A stretch of DNA of 64,000 nucleotides from Anaerolineae bacterium (lineage in GTDB: Bacteria; Chloroflexota; Anaerolineae; Fen-1058), in contig PMCF01000433.1 of NCBI GenBank assembly GCA_003154115.1, positions 54,787 through 118,786 on the forward strand, given 5' to 3'. Of this stretch, positions 38,333 to 48,057 are shown piece by piece (within the stretch, counting starts at the first letter, position 1; each line of letters starts with the position of its first letter). The position numbers and the translations under genes are program-made. Under the pieces are notes generated by a model. The model made no database searches. It saw nothing but the letters and a program-made list of their open reading frames with translations, and had not been told where the DNA came from.

Positions 38333-40210
38333 ATGGCATCACTGGGTACATTACTTCAATCACGGTACCGTATTTTGCGCGAGATAGGCACGGGCGGCAT
38401 GGGCACGGTCTATCTGGCGGAAGATACCCATTTGGCCGGTTATCGCTGCGCGGTCAAGGAAATGTCGCCCGGCCAGGTGCCGCCGCAGGATCGCAATTGG
38501 GCCATTAACGCTTTCAAGCAGGAAGCCCAGATGCTGTCCACACTCAACCACCCCGGCATTGTCCGCGTTTCGGATTACTTTGCCGAAAACGGCAATTGGT
38601 ATCTGGTGATGGAATACATCGAAGGACAGACGCTGGAATCTTACCTGGGGCCTCAGAGTTTCCCCACCCCGCTGGCCGTCAACTATATGGATCAGCTCTG
38701 CGCGGTGCTGGACTACCTCCACCGCCAGAACCCGCCGGTGATTTTCCGCGACCTGAAACCCGGCAACATCATGGTCAAACCGACGGGCGAGATCAAGCTA
38801 ATCGACTTTGGCATCGCGCGCTTCTTCAAGCCGGGGCAAACCCACAATACGGTGAATCTGGGAACGCCGGGGTATGCCTCGCCGGAACATGGCAGCGGTC
38901 AGACCGATAATCGTTCAGACATCTACAGCCTGGGCGTACTGCTCTTGCAGTTGGTGACGGGTTACGATCCTACTTTGGCGCAAGTGCCATACCTGCTGCC
39001 TCCCGTGCGCAGCCTAAACCCTCAGGCACCGCCAGTCATTGAAGATGCGGTCCGTCGCGCCACACAGATGACTCCGGCGCTGCGCTTTCAGACCGTGGCC
39101 GAATTTCGACAAGCCTTGCGTGCTCCTGTGCCGCCGCCCGTTTCCGCCACGACGCCGTATCCAACGTCCACCCATACGCCGACGACCATCATGCCACCTC
39201 AGGGGGGAGCGCCGCCCAAATCATCAACGCTTCCCAAATGGATCGGGGCCGTGGCGGGCGTGATCTTGCTCTTGCTATTGGTCTTGATCGCGCTGCCTGC
39301 CATCACTCCGAAACCTCCTGCCACTCCGGCCCCGCCTGCCTCACCTGCGCTAGGCGGGGGCCTGACGAGCATACCCTCATCACCATCTCCTTCACGACCT
39401 GACCCAGTCACGGTTGAGCCAGTCGTTCCGCCGCCGGTAGGCATTACCCCAAGCGCACCGTCCACGATCACGCCGCAGCCGCCGCAGCCCAGCAGATTTA
39501 TCGCTCAAGATCGCGAGCTTGGCAGTTCGGCGGGGGGACGCTCGATCCCGGTGCTGGAAGTCGGCAATCCCGATGGGCCGGTGGTCGTTCTGGTGGGCAG
39601 CATTGAAGGCGATCAAGCGGACACCTCCGACACCGTTCGGCAACTCATGGATTGGTACCGCTCACGCCCGGATCAGGTTCCCAACGGCGGCCTGCTGTAC
39701 CTGATTCCCAGCCTTTGTCCTGATGGCAATGCCCGCAATTCCCGCTTCAATGCCAACGAAGTGGATCTCAATCGCAATTGGGATTCTGGCAACTGGGTTC
39801 GTGATGCCGTTGTGCCCGGCTATCCCAAAGGCAAACCTGGAGCCGGAGGTTCTGCTCCATTTTCCGAGCCGGAGACGCGCGCGCTGCGCGATCTGCTGAA
39901 TCAGTTTTATAGTTCAGGACGAACGGTCTATTTGCTCACTCTGCACTCGACGGTGAATTCCGGCTCGCGCGATCAAGTCTTTCCGGGATATACCTCGGCC
40001 AGCATTCACGACGCCTCCAAAGCATTGACGCAGCGAGTAGGGAATCTGCTCGGCTACCGGTATAATACGGCGTGGAGCTATGATACGACGGGCGAAGCGA
40101 TTGCCTGGGCCGCCGAGCAGGGCATTCCTGCGGTGGATATCGTACCGCTAAAAAACAACGGGCCGGCGCGTTCGGCGATGATTAGTGTACTTGAAGAAAT
40201 CCTGCGTTAG
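38333..40210 (+). CDS. Membrane Ser/Thr kinase fused to an M14-carboxypeptidase-like domain, apparently catalytically dead
   Basis: Kinase nearly identical to the 34467 gene; C-terminus VVLVGSIEGDQADTSDT...NEVDLNRNWDSGNW...FSEPETRALRDLL...LTLHSTVNSG. Expected zinc-binding and catalytic residues look replaced. Confidence 0.88.
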   Translation: MASLGTLLQSRYRILREIGTGGMGTVYLAEDTHLAGYRCAVKEMSPGQVPPQDRNWAINAFKQEAQMLSTLNHPGIVRVSDYFAENGNWYLVMEYIEGQTLESYLGPQSFPTPLAVNYMDQLCAVLDYLHRQNPPVIFRDLKPGNIMVKPTGEIKLIDFGIARFFKPGQTHNTVNLGTPGYASPEHGSGQTDNRSDIYSLGVLLLQLVTGYDPTLAQVPYLLPPVRSLNPQAPPVIEDAVRRATQMTPALRFQTVAEFRQALRAPVPPPVSATTPYPTSTHTPTTIMPPQGGAPPKSSTLPKWIGAVAGVILLLLLVLIALPAITPKPPATPAPPASPALGGGLTSIPSSPSPSRPDPVTVEPVVPPPVGITPSAPSTITPQPPQPSRFIAQDRELGSSAGGRSIPVLEVGNPDGPVVVLVGSIEGDQADTSDTVRQLMDWYRSRPDQVPNGGLLYLIPSLCPDGNARNSRFNANEVDLNRNWDSGNWVRDAVVPGYPKGKPGAGGSAPFSEPETRALRDLLNQFYSSGRTVYLLTLHSTVNSGSRDQVFPGYTSASIHDASKALTQRVGNLLGYRYNTAWSYDTTGEAIAWAAEQGIPAVDIVPLKNNGPARSAMISVLEEILR

Positions 40211-40221
40211 TGATCTTTCTG

Positions 40222-41496
40222 ATGGGAGTTAGCCCAGTGACCGAGCCTACAGCCCCTTTGCCACCTGTCAGCCAGCCATCAAAGAGTGACCCTGATCTGA
40301 TAGTTGATGAGCGGGTATCGGTGCAACGTACGAAACCCTTTCCGTGGTGGATTGTTTTTTTCGGCGCGGTAATCGCGGCAGTGCTGTTATTGAGCGTCTT
40401 GACGATTCACGTGTTAAGAGATCGCACCGGTTCGGCCACTCAGACGCTGGCTGTCGTCGCGACTGTTGAACCGACCACGCCAGCGGTTGTGGCACACGCG
40501 ACTCAGACACCGCTGCCGACATTAACTCCGCTCGCGCCGACGGTGCTGCCTGTGGCGGCGGCAAGTGAGGCACCCACCGCCATTCCGCCAGCCGAGCCGT
40601 TCATCAGCGCGCCCATGGCCATCGGGCAGTCGGCAGGTGGCCGCCCGCTACTAGTTTATCGCCTGGGGTATGGGCCGCGCAAACGCGCCCTGATCGGTGC
40701 GATTCACGGCGGCTACGAGTGGAACACGGTCGATTTGATGACCAAAACGCTTGACTACTTAGGGCGCTATCCTGATTTGATCCCGTCCGAAGTGACTTTG
40801 TACATTCTGCCGTTAGCCAACCCCGATGGGTACGCGGCCGGACGCGATGCGATCCATGGCCGGGTCAATGCCAACCAGGTCGACTTGAATCGCAATTGGG
40901 ACTATCAATGGCAGATAACGGCTACACACGGCACGCGCCCAGTGTCGGCGGGCACGGCGGCTTTCTCTGAGCCTGAGACACGCGCACTGCGTGACTTCAT
41001 CCACGACTATGAGATTCAAGACGTTATCTTTTACCATAGCGCCTTTACCGCTGTTTTCCAGGGAGCGGGGATTACAACTTCGCAGACAGTCGAATTAGCG
41101 AAATTGCTCGCACAGGCAACCGGCTATCGCTATGCGCCGGAAGGCGTGCCCGGACAGATCACCACGGGCGATGCGATCGATTGGCTAACGGTTGAAGGCG
41201 TCAATGCAATCGAAGTTGAACTGACCACGCATCAGGACATTGATTGGAAACAAAACCTGCGTGGGCTGGAAGCCTTTTTGAAATGGAATCTGCCTGAGAC
41301 TGCGGCGCCAGCCGTCGCGTCTTCACCGCCACCGCCGGGCGTCACCTCGATAACTCACACGGTTCAATCTGGCGATACCTTATCGGCGATTTCCGTAAAA
41401 TACGATGTATCAGTTGAGGCCATTGCTCAAGCGAATAATATTGTCGATATCAACAGTATTACCCTTGGGCAAGTGCTGATCATTCCCAGCCCATAA
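40222..41496 (+). CDS. M14-family carboxypeptidase-like protein with TM and C-terminal LysM
   Basis: ALIGAIHGGYEWNTVDLM, NQVDLNRNWDYQW, FSEPETRALRDFI, NAIEVELTTH, then LysM THTVQSGDTLSAISVKYDVSVEAIAQANNI...LGQVLIIP. Confidence 0.9.
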   Translation: MGVSPVTEPTAPLPPVSQPSKSDPDLIVDERVSVQRTKPFPWWIVFFGAVIAAVLLLSVLTIHVLRDRTGSATQTLAVVATVEPTTPAVVAHATQTPLPTLTPLAPTVLPVAAASEAPTAIPPAEPFISAPMAIGQSAGGRPLLVYRLGYGPRKRALIGAIHGGYEWNTVDLMTKTLDYLGRYPDLIPSEVTLYILPLANPDGYAAGRDAIHGRVNANQVDLNRNWDYQWQITATHGTRPVSAGTAAFSEPETRALRDFIHDYEIQDVIFYHSAFTAVFQGAGITTSQTVELAKLLAQATGYRYAPEGVPGQITTGDAIDWLTVEGVNAIEVELTTHQDIDWKQNLRGLEAFLKWNLPETAAPAVASSPPPPGVTSITHTVQSGDTLSAISVKYDVSVEAIAQANNIVDINSITLGQVLIIPSP

Positions 41497-41502
41497 CGTG
41501 CA

Positions 41503-41530
41503 ACCCGTTGCGCGAAGCGCGCAACCGGGT
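41503..41530. promoter_or_regulatory. Strong intergenic hairpin
   Basis: ACCCGTTGCGCG-AAG-CGCGCAACCGGGT, one bulge, no U-tract. Confidence 0.5.
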
Positions 41531-41555
41531 GACCAGCAAGGTCACAATTACCTGA

Positions 41556-42329
41556 ATGTGCTTACGCCTTCTGATCGCTATCCCCCTAATCGCGATGTTG
41601 ATCGACTGCCAGCCAACGCCGGTCCCTATTACGCCTGCACGGTTGATCGAAACACGTTCACTCCCAACGGCCACACATACCTTGCCTCCAACGGCGACGC
41701 GCCGCTTCACGGTTACCCCGCTTCCAACTTCCACGCTTTTACCTCCTGCGCTGCCGACCTCCACTGCCACACTCCCGTTTGCGCCTGCCGCTGGAGCTCA
41801 ACCTTGCCAGCAGCCCCCCGACGATTACAGCCGGATAAATATAGGCGATCAAATTGTAAACGCGCGCACGCTGTGGATGTTGAATCTGGCCAAAACTTTG
41901 TACACCGGGCGCGGCGATCCGCTGGCAATTGTACAAGGCTCTTATGCCGATAACGTAGCGGCAAGCTTCGGGACGCACGCCGGTGGCGGTGCAGTCGATA
42001 TCAGCGTATTAGTGAAAGACAACGCTTCAGTTGTGCTGAACCGCGCGGAAATGGAAGAACTGGTCAGCGCGCTGCGTCAGGCAGGTTTTGCGGCCTGGTT
42101 ACGCTTGCCCAACGATCTCAACCCGCCCACGCCCCTTCACATTCACGCGATCGCCGTTGGCGATCGTGAACTATCCGAACCGGCGCGCCGGCAAATCGAC
42201 GGGCCAGAAGGCTACTTGCGCGGCCTTAACGGTGTGCCACCTGAACATGGCGGGCCGCAACCTGATCGGCAGGGCGGACCGATTATCTGTGCGTGGATGA
42301 TCGCGCTGGGCTATCAAGATTGGCGCTGA
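41556..42329 (+). CDS. Exported M15/VanY-like peptidase domain protein
   Basis: ASFGTHAGGGAVDISV (HxxGxAxD-like) and PLHIHAIAVGD (HxH); hydrophobic N-terminus and Thr/Pro linker. Confidence 0.6.
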   Translation: MCLRLLIAIPLIAMLIDCQPTPVPITPARLIETRSLPTATHTLPPTATRRFTVTPLPTSTLLPPALPTSTATLPFAPAAGAQPCQQPPDDYSRINIGDQIVNARTLWMLNLAKTLYTGRGDPLAIVQGSYADNVAASFGTHAGGGAVDISVLVKDNASVVLNRAEMEELVSALRQAGFAAWLRLPNDLNPPTPLHIHAIAVGDRELSEPARRQIDGPEGYLRGLNGVPPEHGGPQPDRQGGPIICAWMIALGYQDWR

Positions 42330-42347
42330 CATGAACGAGGTGCAACG

Positions 42348-43859
42348 ATGCTACCGGTCAATACCTGGCTTGACAATCGATATCGAATCATCCAAGAACT
42401 CGGCGGGGGCGGCCAGGGCACGGTTTACCTGGCTGAAGACAGCCGCTTGGGCACACAACCGTGTGCGGTCAAAGAGCTGTCGCCGAACCAGTTGCAGCCG
42501 CAGGATCTGGGCTGGGCTATTCCTGCGTTCAAGCAGGAAGCCGAAATGCTGGCGAGGCTGAATCACCCTGGCCTTGTGCGTGTCAGTAACTATTTCTCGG
42601 AACGCGGCAACTGGTACCTGGTCATGGACTATGTCCCGGGTCAAACCTTGGAGCAGATTGTGGGACAAGCACCGCGGGGTGTGCCCATTGATGTCTCTGT
42701 AAACTACACGCTTCAGATCTGCAACGTGTTGGAATATCTCCACAGCCAACAGCCCGCGGTGATCTTTCGAGATCTTAAACCGGGCAATATCATGGTCACC
42801 CCTAGCGGCGAGATCAAACTGATCGACTTTGGTATTGCGCGCTTTTTCAGACCCGGACAGACTCGAAACACCGTAAATCTTGGAACGCCCGGCTACGCAT
42901 CACCCGAGCACGGCAGTCTAAGCGGAGGCACCGATGTGCGTTCCGACATTTACAGTCTTGGCGTCGTCTTGCACCAATTGTTGACCGGCCACGATCCGGC
43001 GGCTGCGCCTTTCAACCTGCCACCAGTGCGTAGCCTCAACTCCAACATCCCTCCGGCACTTGAAACGGTAATCCAGAAAGCTATCCAACTGCGCCCTGCT
43101 GATCGTTTCCAGACGGCGGCTGAATTTAAGCAAGCGTTGCTATCCGGCATTCCGGTCATGGGAGGCAGGAGTAAAACACAAGTAATGCCAGGAAACAGCC
43201 CGACCGGGGCAGGCCCGACGCGCCCGAGAAGCAACAAGGTGTGGTTGCTCTTAGCTGGGCTGCTGGCCGCGGTTGTCGCTGGTGTCTTCTTCGTCAGGCA
43301 ATCGGCGCTACCGCCGGAAACGCCCCAGCCCGTCTCGCAGCCACGACCAGCCAGCGCCGCGCCGTCGGCGGTCGTAGCGCCGACTTCTTCACCACAGCCA
43401 TCTCTGCCGACGCATTCTGCGCCGCCTCCAACCAGTACCTTGAGTAAAAATACTCCACCGGGGCAAGTTCGCGACCCAGCCCCGGCGCGTATGTTTAAAT
43501 TCATGAGCTGCGCGGAACCATGCGCCGATAGTAGCTCCAACGCCACCAGGACTTTTCCAGAAGGCATAACCCGGCTGTATGCTCAATGGAATTATGAGAA
43601 CATCCCGGCTGGCGCGCACTACATCCGTGAATGGACCATGAACGGCCAGTCGTGGATCAAATATGATTGCACCTGGCAAGGGGCGGAATCGGGCGTAGAT
43701 AAAGTAACGCTTAAAGAGCCTGGCGGTTTGTATTCCGGCGCCTGGCAAGTAACGATTGCGGTTGACGGCAAGGTCTTGTTGCAAGAAGTGGTTGTTGTGG
43801 AGGGCAATTCAACGTATTGGTCACCCGCTGGCACCGTTAACAGCTGCTACGGAAAATAA
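42348..43859 (+). CDS. Membrane Ser/Thr kinase with novel C-terminal domain
   Basis: ELGGGGQGTVYLAED, CAVKEL, IFRDLKPGNIMV, LIDFGIARFF, TM VWLLLAGLLAAVVAGVFFV, then ~130 aa Cys-containing domain. Confidence 0.92.
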   Translation: MLPVNTWLDNRYRIIQELGGGGQGTVYLAEDSRLGTQPCAVKELSPNQLQPQDLGWAIPAFKQEAEMLARLNHPGLVRVSNYFSERGNWYLVMDYVPGQTLEQIVGQAPRGVPIDVSVNYTLQICNVLEYLHSQQPAVIFRDLKPGNIMVTPSGEIKLIDFGIARFFRPGQTRNTVNLGTPGYASPEHGSLSGGTDVRSDIYSLGVVLHQLLTGHDPAAAPFNLPPVRSLNSNIPPALETVIQKAIQLRPADRFQTAAEFKQALLSGIPVMGGRSKTQVMPGNSPTGAGPTRPRSNKVWLLLAGLLAAVVAGVFFVRQSALPPETPQPVSQPRPASAAPSAVVAPTSSPQPSLPTHSAPPPTSTLSKNTPPGQVRDPAPARMFKFMSCAEPCADSSSNATRTFPEGITRLYAQWNYENIPAGAHYIREWTMNGQSWIKYDCTWQGAESGVDKVTLKEPGGLYSGAWQVTIAVDGKVLLQEVVVVEGNSTYWSPAGTVNSCYGK

Positions 43860-43879
43860 CTCTGCAAAAGCGAGATAGA

Positions 43880-45622
43880 GTGCAGACGTTGTCAAATCCT
43901 CGCGCCATTCAACCATCCGGTAGGCTAATCATCCTCCTCGGCCCGCTTGGTACAGGAAGGTTCCAAGCCCTTCTCGCTCTAGCCGGTCTATATCCGTCTT
44001 TCGTGATGGATGACACACTCAAGGCGGTAGCGCAAAATTCAACCTACATCAGCCTCTGCCCGCAGCAGCGCTTGCTATCCAGCCGCCTGACGGTGCGCGA
44101 GAACATGCGGTTGATGGGCGTGCTGCATGGCTTGACTGAGCCTGAGCGCATTGACGAGCTGCTTCAACTAGGCGATCTGTCCGCACAGGCCGATCAACTC
44201 GTTTACCACCTGCCACAACACCTCGGCCGTGTCTTGAATTTATTGGTGGCGCTGCTGCCCCAGCCTGACCTGCTGCTCATCGACGATGTGACACAGGGGT
44301 TAAGCCGGCCCGCCAGCCGCCAGCTCTGCCATATCCTCCATGCGGAACAACGCCGACACCCACGAACGGTTTTATTTGCCACAGCGAGTCTGCAAACGGC
44401 CCAGGCACTCAGTGGTGAAGTCTGGCTATTCGATGGGAAAACGGTTCGTGCTCAATGGCCGCCAGGTACAGCGCCAACAGAGGTACTGAAGACAGCTGCT
44501 TACCGTATCACCTTGAACACCAGCCGCGCCGCAGAAATGTTCTGCGCCGGTCTGGCCACACAACCAGACTTTGTGCGAACGTATCGACAATTAGACGCAC
44601 GCACGGTCCAGGTACTCGTCGATCATCCGTCACGATTGCTGTGGTTGTTGCAACTGGCCGGCCGCGCTTTGCTGGATTTTCAGGCTTTGCCACAAGAAAT
44701 TGACTTGACCCTTATCCAACTATCGATGGGAGATGTGGCTTTACGCCCCAGTTCGCATACCGATAGCGCAATCAATCCCAGTCAACTCTTGCCGCTAGAA
44801 TCGGTAGTGAAGAATCGATCCATGTCGTGGGTAGCAATTGCCCGGCTGGCTCAGGCCGAATGGCAAACCCACTTCCGACAATTCTGGAAAGCGGGCAATG
44901 TGCTTTTCTCCAGTTTGTTGTTATTGTCTTTACTGCTGGTCGCGCTGCAAGTTTTTAGCACAGAACGCTGGATGACCTGGGGACCCATGCTCCTGCTGTT
45001 TTCTTCCGGCATCGGTTTGGGCTTCGCAACTGAGTCGCTAAGCCGCTTGTCTAACGTCGCCGAGGCAGAAACTCTATTTCAATCGGCGCGCTCGATTGGT
45101 CCGGATCGCCCCGGCTCGTTGCTGGCTTTATACGATCTTTCAAAGATTGGGCGGAGAAATGTCCTGCTCGGCTTAATCGGCGGACAATGGCTGATCTTGC
45201 TGAGTCACACGCTTGTTTTTCTCTTGATCTGGGCAAGCGTGCTAACCACTCTGACCACAGATCCAGTATGGCTCACTGCCAGTGTGCTTTACTGGTGGTT
45301 ACTTACACTAGACTCACTGGCAGTAGCCGTCGTCGTAAGCGGTTTGGTTCATCGTCCTGGGTGGGGACGCTGGGCCGGATGGGGCAGTGGCCTTGTGATA
45401 TTGGCCGTGGCAATTCTAATGACCAGTAACCAACCGTTATTGTGGCTGTGGCCTTACACCGGCTTCACCGTTGCCCTGACCCAATTACTGACCGAACCAT
45501 CTAACGCGCTGGCCGCATTTGGAGCAGGGGTGTTAGGAACCATCTTCTTGTGGAGTCTGGCTTTATACTCATTTACCCGGCGGCGATCTGTTTGGCCGCT
45601 GAGCACGAGTGGTGAAAAATGA
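43880..45622 (+). CDS. ABC-ATPase-like protein with degenerate P-loop fused to a membrane domain
   Basis: GPLGTGRFQALLALAG (degenerate Walker A), YHLPQHLGRVLNLLVALLPQPDLLLIDDVTQGLS (degenerate signature, Walker B kept); ~6 hydrophobic segments at the C-terminus. Confidence 0.7.
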   Translation: MQTLSNPRAIQPSGRLIILLGPLGTGRFQALLALAGLYPSFVMDDTLKAVAQNSTYISLCPQQRLLSSRLTVRENMRLMGVLHGLTEPERIDELLQLGDLSAQADQLVYHLPQHLGRVLNLLVALLPQPDLLLIDDVTQGLSRPASRQLCHILHAEQRRHPRTVLFATASLQTAQALSGEVWLFDGKTVRAQWPPGTAPTEVLKTAAYRITLNTSRAAEMFCAGLATQPDFVRTYRQLDARTVQVLVDHPSRLLWLLQLAGRALLDFQALPQEIDLTLIQLSMGDVALRPSSHTDSAINPSQLLPLESVVKNRSMSWVAIARLAQAEWQTHFRQFWKAGNVLFSSLLLLSLLLVALQVFSTERWMTWGPMLLLFSSGIGLGFATESLSRLSNVAEAETLFQSARSIGPDRPGSLLALYDLSKIGRRNVLLGLIGGQWLILLSHTLVFLLIWASVLTTLTTDPVWLTASVLYWWLLTLDSLAVAVVVSGLVHRPGWGRWAGWGSGLVILAVAILMTSNQPLLWLWPYTGFTVALTQLLTEPSNALAAFGAGVLGTIFLWSLALYSFTRRRSVWPLSTSGEK

Positions 45623-47373
45623 GACTTGCCCCGATCCCGGTTAGCCTGCTGTTTCGCCAGCAAATCTCGCACGCTGAAGCGCTCGAAAGTTATCAAATCG
45701 AGGTCGTCAAAGCGCCCGGGCGCGGCTGGGGTGGGCCGCTTACTCCACACGGCTTGGACGACACACAAATCCGGGCTATCAGGACCCTCTATCGTGGCTA
45801 CTTGAAACGGCAGCGCACGGCTACGGGCCTGGCTATATCAGAACAAGAGATTGAGCCGCTGCGCGCAGCGGGTAGTCAACTATTTCGCGCGCTGCCCAAT
45901 ACGATCCAAGATCGACTGCGGCAGGTCCAAGCCCTGGCGTGGCAAACAGGCCAATTGCTGGAGTTGACGCTGATTTTTGAGCCTGGCGCTCAACCGTTGG
46001 CTAGCTTACCCTGGGAACTGCTGCACGATCCCGAACGGCGTTATTTCTTTGCGCTTCACGGCGGACTCATGCGCCAACTTAGATTTTCGACCGCCCCGAA
46101 AATCGATCCAGGCTACGCGCCACACTCAATTTTGGGATTATGGGCCGAACCTGCTAATGTGGAAAATCTATCAATCCGCAAGCAGTTTACTCCTGCACCA
46201 GGCCGCGTGGGTTGGATCACCTGGATTGAGGGATCAGATAGTCTCAACCAACTCGAAGAGCAATTAACAACCGGGCTGTATGACGGCTTGCATATCACTG
46301 CGCATGGGCGCGCCGATGAGAATGGAAGCGATCTGTCTTTAGCCTTTGTCGCCCAAGATGGCAGTCCACTCTGGCTTAGCCCCGATCAGATTGCAACCTT
46401 GATCGCCCAGTATCCAGTGGTGCGTTTTGTATATTTAGATGTCTGCCACAGCGGTGATAGCTTGGATGATTATGCACCAGGGGGGCTAGCCGGCAAGCTG
46501 CTCGGCATGGGCATATCCAGCGTCGTTGTCATGCAAGATGAAATCACGCAAAACGCGGCTGGATTACTCGCGCAAGTTTTCTATCACAACCTGGCGAACC
46601 AAGTGCCTAGCAGTCAGGCAATGACGGCGGCCCGTACTGCTGTTCGTGTTCGCCAAGATGATCCCGCGCACTGGAGCGTTCCAGCGTTCTATAGCCAGGA
46701 AACGCTGCCCGCTGAAAATACCTTGGCCGTAGACAAGGTTCTCGATCGAATTCCGGATCTTCTGCGTCCGCTTAGTCTCTGGCTTTTGATCTTAGCTCTG
46801 TTGATCGGACAACTCTCGTACGCTTTCGCCAATCAGTCAACACTTGCCTCAAACGACATCAAGGGGTACTTGCTGCTCGTAACCGAGAGCATTCTATTGC
46901 CCTTACTGGCCGCCTGCGCGATGTGTCTGGGACAAGATCAAATCGCCGTTAGATACAACCTAAAAGGAAAACAGTGGCTGGAAGTACTCGTGCACAAATA
47001 TACAGCCGCCTTTGTGTGGGGATTCATGGCTTGGGTTGCCATGACAGTGGTGTGGCTAGGTCTGAGCTGGGCAGGGATAACCACACACCTCAGCCCGGGA
47101 ATGAAGCAGATTATCTGGGGAATAGCCCTGGCAGGTTTGGCTGGCGCTGGTTACGTGGGAGCGCGGCAAGCGATTCGACAAAAGATGTTGTTCCTGCGAT
47201 TAGGCCCCTCATCAGTCAAAGCCAGCAATTGGATTTTGTTATTTGGGATTGAGCTACTACCGATAGGTCTGGCCTGGCTGATCGCTCTGGCCTGGCCATT
47301 CCTGGCCTCAACTCTGATTGGCGTTTATCTAGTCATCGCGATGTTGATCGTGGTGATTATCGGCTTGCGCTAA
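45619..47373 (+). CDS. CHAT-domain protein with C-terminal multi-TM region
   Basis: DGLHITAHGRADENG (His), FVYLDVCHSGDSLDD (Cys), then several TMs. ATGA overlap with the preceding gene. Confidence 0.87.
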   Translation: MRLAPIPVSLLFRQQISHAEALESYQIEVVKAPGRGWGGPLTPHGLDDTQIRAIRTLYRGYLKRQRTATGLAISEQEIEPLRAAGSQLFRALPNTIQDRLRQVQALAWQTGQLLELTLIFEPGAQPLASLPWELLHDPERRYFFALHGGLMRQLRFSTAPKIDPGYAPHSILGLWAEPANVENLSIRKQFTPAPGRVGWITWIEGSDSLNQLEEQLTTGLYDGLHITAHGRADENGSDLSLAFVAQDGSPLWLSPDQIATLIAQYPVVRFVYLDVCHSGDSLDDYAPGGLAGKLLGMGISSVVVMQDEITQNAAGLLAQVFYHNLANQVPSSQAMTAARTAVRVRQDDPAHWSVPAFYSQETLPAENTLAVDKVLDRIPDLLRPLSLWLLILALLIGQLSYAFANQSTLASNDIKGYLLLVTESILLPLLAACAMCLGQDQIAVRYNLKGKQWLEVLVHKYTAAFVWGFMAWVAMTVVWLGLSWAGITTHLSPGMKQIIWGIALAGLAGAGYVGARQAIRQKMLFLRLGPSSVKASNWILLFGIELLPIGLAWLIALAWPFLASTLIGVYLVIAMLIVVIIGLR

Positions 47374-47388
47374 AAGTGTGCCGCTGTT

Positions 47389-48057
47389 TTACGCCTGTAC
47401 CTGAATGATGATCTGCACTAACACGGCGATGGGCACATTCTCAAAACGAGCTACCCCAGCCTCATCAGTGGCCATAGTTTGATCGAGATCTTGGGCAACG
47501 ATATGAACTGAACGGCCCGCGACCTGCGCTAGTCCCAACCGATCAACGCGCACCAGGAGTTGGCAATTCAAGTCGGATTGGCGCATGGCTCGTGTCTCAA
47601 TCGTTAAGGGGACAGGTTGTCCAACCCGCTGACTGAAAAGCAGCCATTCCTCGCCCGTGGTTGAGCTCGCCAGTGTGGGCACTTGAGTTGGGGCTGCAAA
47701 ACTTAAGCGCAGCACATACCAAGCCTCTTGTATTTCAGTGGTCGCATTGACGACGCGTCCCCACAAAGCATTGACTTGCTCAAGCAAAGATGGCACCAAG
47801 CCTGTCGTGGACTTGGCGGCTTCAGCACTCTCCGCCATATCCGCCGTCGCTGCCAGCATCAGCTCAACCAGGTCAGCATAGGCTTGCGCGCAGGCAACAC
47901 AGGCTTCGATGTGCTGCAGTTGGGTGAAGTATCGCTGGTCAACTTCTTCGCCGGCTACCTCGGCGCTGGCGATTTCGGCCAACACTTCACTGTCAAGATG
48001 TAGCTCGGTCGACGCTTTCAGCGCTTGCTGCAAAAACGTGATGCCCCGTTGGCTCAC
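47389..48057 (-). CDS. HC2-type zinc-finger (putative anti-sigma) protein
   Basis: HIEACVACAQAYADLVELM (HxxxCxxC); 4-nt overlap with the 48054 gene. Confidence 0.65.
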   Translation of the reverse strand: MSQRGITFLQQALKASTELHLDSEVLAEIASAEVAGEEVDQRYFTQLQHIEACVACAQAYADLVELMLAATADMAESAEAAKSTTGLVPSLLEQVNALWGRVVNATTEIQEAWYVLRLSFAAPTQVPTLASSTTGEEWLLFSQRVGQPVPLTIETRAMRQSDLNCQLLVRVDRLGLAQVAGRSVHIVAQDLDQTMATDEAGVARFENVPIAVLVQIIIQVQA

